The notes beneath the pieces were generated by a model. The model worked only from the letters and a program-made list of their open reading frames with translations, did no database searches and was not told the origin of the DNA. Of a stretch of 64,000 bases of DNA, positions 13,001 to 24,630 are shown one piece after another (positions within the stretch are counted from its first letter, which is position 1; each line of letters opens with the position of its first letter). The DNA comes from Hydractinia symbiolongicarpus. Taxonomy: Eukaryota > Cnidaria > Hydrozoa > Anthoathecata > Hydractiniidae. Position numbers and translations under genes: made by a program. The stretch is from NCBI RefSeq assembly GCF_029227915.1, contig NC_079883.1, positions 14,632,001 to 14,696,000 of the forward strand. Reading direction: 5' to 3'.

Positions 13001-16000
13001 CACCCCTTAAAAAGTCAAAAGTTATAACACCTTTTAAAGTTGGTTTTAAGCCATAATTTTTAAATTGTGGATAAATTATAAAATATTGATTGCACTAAAA
13101 AAATCACAAAAATGATAAAAATATCACACTTCTTTTCTCAGAATTTGTTACTTTTTACCTCTTCACTGTCTAATATGTCTAAACATATGGGAAAATTTGA
13201 AGAGATATATATCTAAGTTTAAACAACAATTCCAAATTAGATGCAGAAATTTCATTCATGAACAAAAATTGATAAGAAACTCAAAATTTCAACTGATATA
13301 AAATATTTTTTTTAAAAAGCTACTTTATAATTAAAGAACAAATATGATGATTACTGGTTAAAATGGAACCCATTTTTGTTCAAGATGGGTTTATAAACAT
13401 TATTGCTCAAGGTAACTGAATTTTACTTAGAAACAGCACTCAAGGGAAGAAAAGGGTTAAATTGTCACAAACTTGAGAAATTATGATATTTGTGGCCTGT
13501 AGAAAATCCTTTCCATACTTGAGTATTGCCTGGTAAAAAGCGTAATATTAACGACCATAGACATAAGATCAACAGTCTTTAAAGTCAAAATGGATAAAAA
13601 TATCACATTTTGTACGTAGTAGTGCAAACCAAATCTCTAAAATTTAAGTTTAAAATTGACCAAGTTGGTCAAAAAAAAGAAAATTTTTGGTAAAAAAAGA
13701 ACGAATTTTTTTAAAAATGTTCCTATCAGTGCCCTGAAGTAATATAGCAGATACTTTGATCAAAATGTATGTTTTTAGCAATATTATTACAAATCGAAAT
13801 TTTTCTTTCTATAGGACAATGAATACTAAAATAGTAATCAATTAACGCCTAATATAGAAATAAAAAGTTAACAAAAAATGTTAAAATTTACCCTGTTTCT
13901 GGTTTTGAAGACTAAATTATCAATTTTAACTAAAAACATATTTACTGTACATGATATAAGTATTTAAACCATTGAGGTTTTGTTATATGGATTTATAATG
14001 GACTTATCAGTATAAATTTTTTTGATAAATATGATAAAGTTATCATTATTTTGTTACGAAGTATGTGAACTTACTGCACTGAAAAGAATTTTCTATACTA
14101 ATATATTACTGATATGATCTGCACTTTTATTTTGGAAAATTTACTAACTGGTTCCAAGAAATGATGTAAAAAAGTCACAATGTGATATTTTTACCATATT
14201 TTTGTTTCTAATAACTTTTCAGGTAATATTCTGGTGACAGTCGATTTCAAATGTTAAATACTATTTTTTCTCAAATGTAACATTGTAACATTTTTGTAAT
14301 GTTTATTTGTGTCTAAAATTTGAAAAACGAATAAAAGGAAATAATGTCAATGTTTCTTGCAATCCACAAATATTTTCAAGAATTAAATGTACACAAAAAA
14401 ATCCAAATCAAAGTTGTAACGCATTATTTTTTTTGCAAGACTTGGTGAACTCGAGTCATAAAGACTTTCTCAAGCTCTGTTTGCATGGCATAACTAACAC
14501 AATAATAAATCCTTTTTTGATACTTAATTCCACATTTACATTATATATGTCCAACAGAATCACATGAGAAAAACAAGCACCATAAACTTTCCAATATAAA
14601 TAGACCCTTCAGTGTTCCTTGTTAGCTGTTGTTTCCTCAAAAAATTATTTAAAAAAAAAATCGGTATTACCCCATAAAAATATTTTCTCAAAACATATTA
14701 TACAGATTCGGAATCATAAATCAAAAAGCATATGCTAAACGTCAACCTGAGGAAAGAAAGAAAGTGGGTTACATTCTTTGACATTTGAATATTATACTGT
14801 AAAGCATCACATTTTATAAGATTGTTTCATCAAAAAAAATATTTTCTCACAAACTTAGTGACCTGTAGACCATTTTAAGGTTTAAAAACAATTTTTAATG
14901 TTTGCATTATAAAATTTTATTATTAATTGGTCCAGGTTATTAAATAGGCTTAAAAACCAGTATGATCTGTGGTTTCAGCCCAGGTAGCATATATACCATT
15001 TTGGTTTGTCATAAATAAACATTTTGGCATGTCATAATTAAACATTTAGGTGTATCCCCATTGTGAATGTATCTTTCAAAACATCTAAGAGAATGAGAGG
15101 ATTCAAATGTTAATGGTATATAATATCTTTTCTTTTATATCCAAATAGTATATGAAGCCAGCCATATACATATAGTTCTTTTAACAAATTCAGGACTTAG
15201 TGAATAAGATGATCAGGTTGGCTATGAACTTGTTGACCTGTGGATCAAGCACTCCTAAGGGCTATTAAATAACTCCGCCATATAAAAAATGGAAGTATCC
15301 AACTAATAGAGAAATCTATCAGACTTTTTTTCTAGCAAAAATTCAAAACGAGCTACAGACACGTCCAGAAAAATGGAAAATGTTTTCTTTTGACTGGGAA
15401 GATTGATTAATGCAACTCTATTGTCTTTTTGGACAAGAAAAATGGATTTCCCTGACTAGTACTTTAGGGGACGTGAACAAATGGGTTTTGTTGTGTTATT
15501 GGTCATGATACTTGACCCTTTCCTCTGCCCATGTTATTGGCATTAGTTTCCAGCAATTTAAATTATTTCATTTCTACTTATCACAGTAGTCGATCAGTAA
15601 TTCGGAAAACAAGTTTTATGTATATAATCTATAGCTTCTGTAAAATGCCTAATATTGTCTTCCAACAAAGTCAACTCAACCTTTTTTACAAAAACAAGGA
15701 CCCATAAGGACGTCCAACTGGAAAAAAAAGATATTTCTGTTATTACTTGGTAGTTTATATAAATTCCTTAACTGCCCTCCTAAAGTGTGTTGTCTGGTTT
15801 TATCGCTACCATATGTATATAAATAATGAATCGATCATTTTGTTTACTTACATTTCTGCCTTGCTCTTTTGCAGCTTTAGTTTTCTCAAATTTATATAAT
15901 CGTAAAAGGTCTCTAAAATAGCCAAATACAACAAGAACACCATATCCAATATAGGTAATAACAGCTACAAGTAAGGGAGTTTCCTCAAACAAAGGTTGCT

Positions 16001-16181
16001 TTTGTGGATTAGCTAAAGATTTTTTCTTTAAGGCTGGTTTTTGATCCACTAGATTAATATTACTATTAGATCTTGGTTGTGGACGAATCTTGTGATCAAC
16101 ATCGCTGATATTAGTAGGCATTGCTGTATTTAAAACTCCATTATTTTCATTAGGGAAAACATTTTCAGAATGTGCAACCAT
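7025..16181 (-). CDS. SPTLC2: Serine palmitoyltransferase, long-chain base subunit 2
   Basis: Catalytic subunit of the ER enzyme that condenses serine with palmitoyl-CoA to 3-ketodihydrosphingosine, the first step of sphingolipid synthesis; it works as a heterodimer with SPTLC1. Eleven exons: 15852-16181, 11421-11575, 11007-11152, 10461-10679, 9750-9913, 9513-9674, 9153-9279, 8823-8859, 8027-8125, 7568-7697, 7025-7138. All have GT-AG borders and their phases close to 1683 nt, 560 residues, close to the human length. A membrane segment lies at about residues 69-90. The PLP lysine is K379 in GTFTKSFG. The aspartate/histidine pair of the alpha-oxoamine synthase fold is in LDEAHSIG, and [10 protein letters not shown] and EGIYSMEGS are intact. 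Exon 8 is only 37 nt. The ATG at 16181 fits the family N-terminus. No lesions were seen. Confidence 0.97.
7774..7820. repeat. Near-perfect inverted repeat in SPTLC2 intron 9
   Basis: Two 20-base arms (7774-7793 and 7801-7820) with one mismatch around a 7-base loop. It would fold into a stable hairpin in the pre-mRNA, or it is a tiny MITE. Confidence 0.85.
8683..8808 (-). mobile_element. Short non-autonomous Helitron in SPTLC2 intron 8
   Basis: A 126-bp element. On the minus strand it begins TCTATATTATAATAC and ends with a hairpin (GTGGA, 4-5 base loop, TCCAC) followed by CTAG. The flanking bases are A at the 5' side and T at the 3' side, the Helitron target signature, with no target duplication. 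It carries no coding capacity and would need a trans-acting Rep/helicase. Its 5' end lies 14 bases from the splice donor of SPTLC2 exon 8. Confidence 0.82.
11576..15851. other. SPTLC2 intron 1
   Basis: A 4.3-kb AT-rich intron between the membrane-anchor exon and the catalytic domain. I see no coding domain, RNA gene or clear element in it. Segments near 12.4-12.55 kb look like low-order repeats built on AATAAGTGCC-like words. Confidence 0.6.
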
Positions 16182-16730
16182 TTTTTGTTTACCAGTGTAT
16201 TTGCAAAGCAGATTCAATGCAAAGATAAAGAAAGTGCGAAGAAACGAGGTCTTTTTGCATACGACACAGTTGGTGTGTCTTTCGAAAATCCGTTGTTTTG
16301 AAATAACAGCCTCCTTTTCGTTTCACCTAGATCACCTCACGAGTAAAAAAATACGTAAATCTCATAAGATTTGGAATTACATGAGTTTCATTCTTAGAAA
16401 GCTGTTCCACCCGAAGCGGGGCATTTGCCCATGTCAGCCATTGCAACCCCCACACCCCAAGCTAAGCAAAAGTATCCAAAGTAGAGTTTCGATTTTGACA
16501 GGGCCCGTTTCATTCACTCCAGGAAAATTTTCCTCAGAAAAGAAAAGTTTCCGAATTGCACATGCGCATTATATCAGAACAGAGGTGGTTCTCTTTTTCG
16601 CCGCTCTGGAAAGTGGAAACAATTCAACACTCGGACAAAAAGCAGGACGATAGTCCAGAAGAAAAATCACAGTGTACAACATACAATTTCCTGCGTGCTG
16701 TACAAAAGATTGCGTTAATAAACGATAAAA

Positions 16731-16764
16731 TTTGTTGAATTCAATATTAATTGAATTCAACAAA
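16731..16764. repeat. Perfect 15-bp inverted repeat
   Basis: Arms 16731-16745 and 16750-16764 are exact reverse complements around a 4-base ATTA loop, each arm containing GAATTC. It lies about 550 bp upstream of the SPTLC2 start. Confidence 0.9.
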
Positions 16765-16849
16765 ATACATCCTGTGTATATATATATCATCCACAGGTTT
16801 TAAAATCATGTATCGCCTGCTTAATATGTTACTTGTTTTTTCGCCATTA

Positions 16850-17210
16850 TCGCGAAAGTTTTTCTCGCGAAAAGGTGCGAGTTTCTTCATTCGCGAAACT
16901 CTATCTCGTGAAAGTTTCCAAATTTCTTCATTTGCGAAAGTTTATCCACTAAGCTATTTTATCATTTTTCACCGAAAACGCACAAAATACTTAAAAATAT
17001 TATTTCAAGAAAGAAAATTTATAACATTTTCAATTATGCTAAGAATTTTGAAGCTTTTTCTAACTGAAAAATTTTTGTTCGCGAAAGTCTATCTCGCAAA
17101 AATTTGCGGGTTTCTTCATTCGCGAAAGTTAATCTCGCGAAATTTTTCGAATTTCTTCATTCGCGAAAGTTTCTCCAAAAAAATTTTTCTCGCGAAAGTT
17201 TCTCCAATTA
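16850..17210. repeat. Cluster of TTCGCGAAA palindromic repeats
   Basis: At least seven CGCGAA cores occur in 360 bp, each embedded in variants of TTCATTCGCGAAAGTTT or TCTCGCGAAA. The core is itself palindromic. CpG-rich cores within AT-rich DNA stand out from the surroundings. Confidence 0.8.
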
Positions 17211-18199
17211 AAGTAGTTAAAATTTTTACTTTTTTTTTTAGAATACTATATATATGTAAAAATTTTATTTCTGATTCTTGATTTATTAAGTTGTATTTTA
17301 TTTTTATTATTATGTATTTCAGCATATGATTACTCTACTAAAATCTGAACACCCTTCTGGGCGTTTTGCTTTCAAAAAGAGCATGTTTATACGCTGTGAA
17401 ACTTTTACATAGCAACAGTTGGAATTAGCTAGGAATTAGTAGAAAATAATCTTTTGAGGAAACTAAATTTATTCACCTCTTATTTGGCAGAGAAAGACGA
17501 GAAGACAATTAAAATTAAATGTAACACCTACTTTAAATTGCAGGCGCGCAATGTAATATCGTTTTATAAAATCCTGTTCACCTTCAAAGATTTTTTTTTA
17601 AAATTCATAGAGTAGACCCCTGTCTCAAATCATTAAAGTGGTTTTCAGCAAACAATTCTTTTTCGAAGATCCTGTTGCCTCTGTTCTGTATTTTTGCGAG
17701 TTAGGAATCAAAAACATCTCCAATCTCGGCCTTTATGTTTCTTATAGACGCGCTTCTTATAAATAAGACGTGTATAATTTCGATAATAGCGCACCAAATC
17801 CACTGAAATATTCCACAAAAAACGTTCAATACCTTCAGAGGAAATGTACAAGCTCCTCCTTCTGGTCTTTGAGAGATTACGATGTAAAAGTTAAAAAAAG
17901 ACCGCGTTGGCTAATAGTTAGTTCAGTTGTTGTACTCGACTAAGAAACAAACGGCGAAAAATATAATGTTCACACCACTTCATGTGTTCAACAAAAATAT
18001 GCTATATATAAAAGATTTACTGCTTGGGTTGAAGAAGGAAACAAAGCAGCAAAACTGACGAGCAAGTATTTATAAGTATCTTTCATATTTTTGCATGTTA
18101 ATATTTCTATTTACTAAGACGACCTTTCTGTTAAAAGCGTTAAAAATTCGTACTGCAAATTTAACCAATCGAATATGGTCATTGCCAGGGTACATTGCT

Positions 18200-21100
18200 T
18201 TAAGGAATCAAAGCTGATTTAAACAGCTCGTCAAAACTGTTCGGTGTCCTAGTCTGCCCGTTACTTTCAATCTCAGTTTGATTTGCTGTGTTTTCATTCA
18301 TGTTATATTGATCACTGCGATACTCCACTATAGGCTCTTTCTCCACATAGTGTTCCTGTAAATGCAAACTGAACGCATCGTACGTGTCGCATTTGGCGTC
18401 GCAACTATCGCACTTAAACGGTGCATGGTGTGTTGTTTTGTGCACGTTTAAATAATAATTACTTTCAAATGACGTCTTACAAACCACACATGTTAAATTT
18501 GAGCATTCAGCACGATGGATTTTTAAAGAATTTAAATTCCTGAAAATCCTTTGGCATATTCCGCAACTTAACTTCGGGCGATTATGTATCGCGTCAACGT
18601 GGCGTTTCAAAGCTGAACTGTCTGCGAATGTGCGACCACACGTGTTACACGCATGCGGTTTGGCACCTGTGTGTAAAAACACATGCTTCGACAAATACTC
18701 CTTCAGAATAAACGACTTTCCGCACTGTTTACACACCCATACTTTGTCCGAGGAATGTGTCGCCTCATGACGACGCAGGGCGCTTTTTTCCAAAAACATT
18801 TTCCCGCAAGACTCACACTGAAACATCTTATGATCTGCATGTACGAGAAGGTGACGTTGAAGAATCGAGTTCTGATTGAACGACTTATTGCAATATTTGC
18901 AATGCCACGGTTTTTCACCAGTGTGAATCAACATATGCCTTTGCAAGGACGTTTTACGATCGAACGATTTGCCACATGTGGAGCACTTGAACTTCTTTTC
19001 ACGCTGTGGCATACAAAAAGACGAAGTGTTGGAAAATGCAACATCGTTGTGGTCGGCTGCGCTTGAAACACTTTCACCGATCGAAACTTCTGGTAAGATA
19101 TCTAAAGAAAAGATTGGGCTTTTTAAAGCCACCTTAGTCTGGCTTAATTTAGCAACTAAAAAAGAAACGTCTACAATCTCAAAAAAAAAACGACCACATG
19201 AAATTCGATCGTAAAAATATATTGGAAGATAATATCTGGTTCATGAAAATTTACCAATCTACATAATAATTTTTGCTTTCATTCTGAATGTTCCAGGATC
19301 AACCCATAACTGCAAAAATGTCAACAAAAAGGATTACTACACCTTCAGTTGTGGATAAGATAACATCACCGTTTTGTTGGCTGTCCTCAACATGGCTATC
19401 AGTCACCTGAAATATAGTGAGACAAAGAATCATTAACACGACCGCATTACATATTTTATGTACACGTTAAAGCAAAAACCATAATAGTAAAAATGTCCTT
19501 ATTTTATAGAACTTCCCCATAACTATTGTTTTTTACATAACAACATCTGACGGATGATAAAAAAAAAGTTTTTCGACATAAACGATCAATTCTGAATTGT
19601 AACAACTGTGAATTATCTGACCTCATCAGTTGCATTAATCCTAAAACATGGATGCTGCGTATTTTAATACCTTCTGAAGTTTCTGCCTTGTTACGGATTT
19701 TTTTTGAAACATTGTAAAGTTGCAATGTAAATTTTAATGTTTTTTCATTCCATTTTCCCCGATTGTCATGGTGCTTATCCGATATAAAAATAAATCAGAT
19801 TTTTAGAAATTTTGCTTGCATTTATCCTTTTTGTGAAAAAACCCAATAAACCAATTAACAGAAAATAAAAATAAAAATGCTGAGATATTGCCCAGAATGT
19901 TCTCAAACAGTATTTAAATAGGTAATGGTCGTATTCCCCAATTTTACAATCGCTTACGGAAAAACCTGTTTTTTTAATGACAACATGCTAGCCTGAATCT
20001 GTAATTGATGAAACTCTTAAACATCAATCAGCGATTATATATAAACACGTATTTTTTGCAATAAAGTTAAAAAAGGAAAATCCTTACATTTCTAGTGATG
20101 TCATTAATGCTTCTATTGAATTTGTACCCTTAGTATCTCAACAATTTCAAATACATGCACGTTAGAATTTCCGCAGTTGCAAAAGTTGAGTATTTCCTGG
20201 AATTAAATTTCGCAAGTCCTGAAAAAAAACTGTGATATTTTGCAAAATTTGATTTTGCAATTTTGTGAAAAGAATTGGACAACCCCAAAAATTATCTTAC
20301 AATAAAAGTATTAATAAATGAACCTAACATGTATTTCATAAACAAATGACCAATAATTTTTTGATTGATTTTAACAATATATCTCGACACCTGTCATGTC
20401 ATCATCTAAATCTAAAATAAATTAGAATCAGTTGATAAAGAGATTAATAAATTTGTACCATACACAGCACACAACATACTTTCATACTATGCGATATCTA
20501 GGAACCAAATAAATATATGATAAACTAGAAGCATCTCCGAAGAATTCAGAATTTAATTACCAGAGTGTGATACGTAGATTTGTTTAATAGTGGTTTCATA
20601 TATATCACTTTACAAACAAAGCTTCAAATTGAAAAATTGCAGCAAAGAATTAAATGTTGAGAGAATTTTAACTGCATCCGTTGACAAAATACAGTTGCAG
20701 CCTTTAAAATGTGAACCAAAATGGCTGTAGACTCGAAAATGCTCTTTAAACACATGGGTGAACATGTGTTAACTCGATTAACCGATATAGTGTAAGTTAG
20801 ATCACGGACAACAAATATCGTAGTCCACGCCACTTTTAAAAGACTTTTCCACTGATTGGTAAAGTGATGGAGAATGGTTTTCATTTTTTGTAGTGTTAGA
20901 ATGATTTTACACAAGGCTCTGATTTATTTCATAACTTTTTTGAATTTTTTGTTAACTCACCGCTCATTCATCAGAAAACAAAAGCGAGATTGACTATACC
21001 TTTTTCATGAAATAATTGTCCTGTCTGGGGGAAACCAATGTATAAAAATAAATAATTTTGGTACAAGCCCTGTTTGTAAAAAAAAATATCAGGGAAGGAA

Positions 21101-22751
21101 TATGCAGTCAATTCATTATTTCCCGGAAGCCAAACCAACAAATTGCATTAACATCCAAGTAAAACTTAATTATACAGAATGCGTGGAGATGAAATACTAC
21201 AACAACAGAAGACGAACCGTCCAAAACATCCCATTTACAAAAGGAACAAAATTGGTTATACCAATTTGGTGTAAATACATATGATACAAAGCAATGGAAT
21301 AAAAGGCAAACAGATTCACACAAGAGTAGGGCATTTGGTAAAACGAAAACATCATTTAATATACATTTAACACTTAAAAAGTCTTTTTTTTGTTTAGTCA
21401 GCACTTATTTTAGAGTTTATGTTTTGTTTTATATATATACTTAGGAGAGAGATGTGACACACAGCTTCTCCAGTGCTACAACTCTGCTCTGCTTGCATGT
21501 TATGTCACTTTGTAAATACAACAGTTTTTGAATAATATAAATAATTATTGTGTCATGAACAAGCGCGTTTATTCTAGGTTACGTTTTGACAATCTGCAGC
21601 TGTCATCGACGGGCAATGGTCGTAATCATCTTTGAATATTTATGGAGATAATTAGAGGATTAAAATTAACCAATCAGATAACAACAGTTTTGTCAAAACT
21701 GATGGTTACCTGAGATTTCAAGCCTGATGATGGCATCACAGATATAGATATATAGATGTAGTTGATTTGATTTTGCGTCTAAAACAATAAACATGCGCAC
21801 GCATGCACACACAGGCAAGAAATATAAAGAACAGGCCGCAACGATCAAAGAAATAAAATTAAAAGAGTAACTTACTTTTCGAAATAATTAAAACCTGTTC
21901 TTAATGAGAGAAAATGATAGTTAAAAAAAACAATTCCAGCTCCTTTTAAATTGTTTATTTCTTGAATCTATGAAATAGTCAATTTTCTTTATGTGGTCCT
22001 TCTTTTATTGCCTGTAAAGATGCACACACATATACAGAACTTTGTAAACATTTGCAACTCTTTTATATATTGTTAAAATAAAACAATTTATTTTTAATTG
22101 TTGGTCATTTGTTTATGAAAAATAACTGTTGCCATGCTGTTTTTGAGTTTTTAGACTTGTATTTATATATATATATATAAATATTAAGAAAATTTCCAAC
22201 CTGTGTTAGCTCAGTTGTTTGCCCGCCCACACCCAAAACATTACTTAGGTCTTGTTCTGTCGTTGCAATGTGTTGTTGGCCTGAAGCATTAGATGAAACC
22301 ATATCAGCATTTTCTCGCCAGTAATCACTTATAAGTTGATGTAAGGGCTGAAGACTCTCTTCAGACTGCCATATGTAGCGAGTCCATTTTACCTTGTAAA
22401 ATCTTCCATCGTCCTATTGAAAACATTGTTTAAAAAAACTATATAATATAGCTATTGCTTCAGGATTGCAAAATTTAAGAAAAGTTTATTTTTAGGGTTT
22501 AAAAAATATTTTCTTTCTCTTTCTATATTGTATCACTTCTCTGTCCAGCTTGGTTTCCTGAATACACAACATGCACACTGAGAAGCTGATTAAAATAAAG
22601 GTACATTTACAAACAGAAATGTTAATGAATTGACTACCTTGTCAAGGACAGATACAATTTTCTCCACTCTCCAACCATCATCATATACAGTTCCACTATT
22701 AAAACAGTTAGTTACATCTTGTATTGTATCACTTTGATCATAAGATGTCAT
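18200..22751 (-). CDS. Chromodomain and C2H2 zinc-finger protein
   Basis: Four exons: 22638-22751, 22201-22413, 19343-19406, 18200-19155. Splice phases (0, 0, 1) join without error to 1347 nt, 448 residues, from the ATG at 22751. Residues about 26-71 match a chromodomain: WRVEKIVSVLD, then a YKVKWTRY strand and a C-terminal LHQLISDYW helix. The three aromatic-cage positions look filled (W27, W48, Y51), which in this family bind methylated histone lysine. Fingers start near residues 186, 214, 242, 270, 298, 326, 351 and 377. The first five are classical, with TGEKP- or TGAKP-type linkers at two joins; the sixth is C2HC and the last two are irregular. A nuclear, DNA- and chromatin-binding regulator is the natural reading; targets are unknown. 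The exon 2 donor (GTTGGA) is weak. Confidence 0.85.
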
Positions 22752-22975
22752 TGTTGTGGGTATATATATATACCTTCTAGGAATATACAATCAATTTTAC
22801 AGGTTGTATTATTATAACGGAGGTAAGGCCAGTGGCAACCTTTGTTAAACATTCAAAAATAATGTAAAACTATTTGGAGACCGAATTGCTAGATAGAAAA
22901 AAGAAAAAAAGAAATAGAACAATGCATGAGGAACAGAAAAAACTCCTGGCTACACAATTTTAAAACTATAGTGAT

Positions 22976-23225
22976 GTTTTTCACTTTGCAGATGACACCA
23001 GTCTATTATGCTCTAGTCCCAGTTTGAACCCCATTGAGAAAAGAGTAAATATTGATCTAAAACTTCTATGCCACTGGCTAAACGCAAATAAAATTGCACT
23101 TAACGTTGCCAAAACTGAGGTTATTCTTTTCAGGCATCCCAATAATTCAATCAGCTATGATGTTATACTTAACTAAATGGCAAAAAAACTATCCTTTTCC
23201 ACTTGTGTTAAGTATCTTAGGGTGA
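22976..23225 (+). mobile_element. Fragment of a non-LTR retrotransposon reverse transcriptase
   Basis: One frame carries FADDTSLL, the catalytic Y/FADD motif of reverse transcriptase, followed by HWLNANKIALNVAKTE and, after a stop, a KYLRV segment typical of the region past the catalytic motif in LINE elements. About 80 codons remain, with a stop and a frame change. It is a dead 5'-truncated copy, perhaps ending near the (TTAC)n-like tract around 24.0 kb. Confidence 0.8.
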
Positions 23226-24370
23226 GGCTCATCACCTTTGCCTGCAGCCTCTTTGACTAGGCATAACTTTAGATATATGTGATAAGTGCTACAATTTTGT
23301 GAGTATTCATAACTTTTATGATGGCTTCTGATGAAAAAAATAAAAAATTGCGTAAAATTTTTTTACTTTGCTGGGGGTATTGCATTTTTTGGTCATTTTA
23401 TTTTCGTTACCTCCATTATCTTTAAATGCCCTGTTCTACATACATGCTATGTTTAATGACATGAGCATCAATATTTCTGGTCGAACAGGTCTTTTTACCT
23501 TTATCGTTAAAATAAGAAATTTTCTTGCCAAAATGACGTCATTTTTTATCCCAATGATGTAATTAAAATTACTTTTTCCATGTAAAACACATATTTCATT
23601 TCACAAATCTACCAAGAATCAAAGCGTCGCGTATCATTAGTAACACGTGAGAAATTAAAACGTACTGAAAAAATGGGAAAATGACTATTTTTCAAATGTG
23701 TGACGTCATTTCTAATCCTTGTGACGTCATCAAATTATTTTTTTATGGATTGAGTTTGTACTAAGACTTTGTCGCCAAATTTCAACACTTAAGCACAAGT
23801 GGTTCAGGATTTATGGCCCGTGGGCACTTTGTGCCCCCCCCCCCCCCCTCCCCCTCAGGGTTACAAGGGCCAAATAAGTTGGGTATAATAAGGTTAACTG
23901 TGATGGTCTCCAGCTTGTTTAAAGTTTTTAGCAACTAGTCTAGTTAAAGTTCCTTTTTCAATAGAACATTTTGTTTTTGTAATTATAGTTATGTTCTCAG
24001 CAAATAAACTACTACTTAACTTACTTACTTACTATATGAATATTTGATTTTCTGTTATTCTGTAAATTCTAGATAGCAAACATCCTAAACTAGGAAAACA
24101 GGTCTGATTTATGACACTAATTGCTAACGAGGTTGAGATATTTTTTCTCTCAAAAGTTCTCCAGCCTTTTAGTTACCAATTTGCGCAAATATCCGAATAT
24201 GATAACTGATCCGACCCGTGTTATCCGTTGCTGTGCCGTGAAATTGGTGTCTAAAATTTTGGTAAGTCGTCCACGTATTACTTCCTGAATATGAAGGAGA
24301 TGTAGTATTCAACATGTGTTAGACCTATGTACGTTCCCAAGCCTTGTGGAGATAATGATGTGCTATTCTC
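23226..24370. other. Non-coding, probable LINE 3' remnant
   Basis: It holds a C15 homopolymer (23834-23848) and short TTAC-type repeats near 24.01-24.04 kb, and otherwise nothing I can identify. Confidence 0.4.
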
Positions 24371-24630
24371 CACAAGTGTAGTAGCGTGTAGTAGAGCGTA
24401 GTAGAATGTATTTCTCTGTAGTAAAGCGTATTTCTCTGTAGTAGAGTGTAGTAGCTTGTAGTAGAGCGTAGTAGAATGTATTTCTCTGTAGTAAAGCGTA
24501 TTTCTCTGTAGTAGAGTGTAGTAGCTTGTAGTAGAGCGTAGTAGCTTGTAGTAGAGCGTAGTAGAATGTATTTATCTGTAGAAAAGCGTATTTCTCTGTA
24601 GTAGAGTGTAGTAGCGTGTAGTAGAGCGAT
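24371..24630. repeat. Decamer minisatellite with 70-bp higher-order unit
   Basis: About 26 consecutive 10-mers, nearly all ending GTA (GTAGAGCGTA, GTAGAATGTA, TTTCTCTGTA, GTAAAGCGTA, GTAGAGTGTA, GTAGCTTGTA). Seven of them, in fixed order, form a 70-bp super-unit that is repeated, with an inserted two-decamer duplication before the last copy. Confidence 0.93.

Larger units (their letters stand above)
16182..18199. other. Intergenic region upstream of SPTLC2
   Basis: It contains the presumed SPTLC2 promoter side, a perfect 15-bp palindrome (16731-16764) and a cluster of CGCGAAA repeats (16850-17210). Plus-strand open frames of 152 and 176 codons here are low-complexity or repeat-derived and are not called. 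Confidence 0.5.

Noticed and set aside
16195-16653. 152-codon plus-strand open frame over the SPTLC2 start
   Set aside because: It overlaps the first SPTLC2 exon antisense, has no domain and no plausible splice or composition signal; treated as chance.
16751-17281. 176-codon plus-strand open frame
   Set aside because: Its repeated Phe/Ser/Lys/Arg phrases are direct translations of the CGCGAAA repeat cluster.
18683-19066. 127-codon plus-strand frame
   Set aside because: Shadow of the zinc-finger exon on the other strand.
19250-19310. Candidate extra exon of the chromodomain/zinc-finger gene after an acceptor at about 19310
   Set aside because: The exon ending at 19343 joins directly to 19155 in the correct phase; the candidate has no good donor and soon reaches a stop.
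22976-23225. Whether the RT motif could be a host exon of the adjacent gene
   Set aside because: Opposite strand to the neighbouring gene, contains a stop, and matches the LINE reverse transcriptase pattern.
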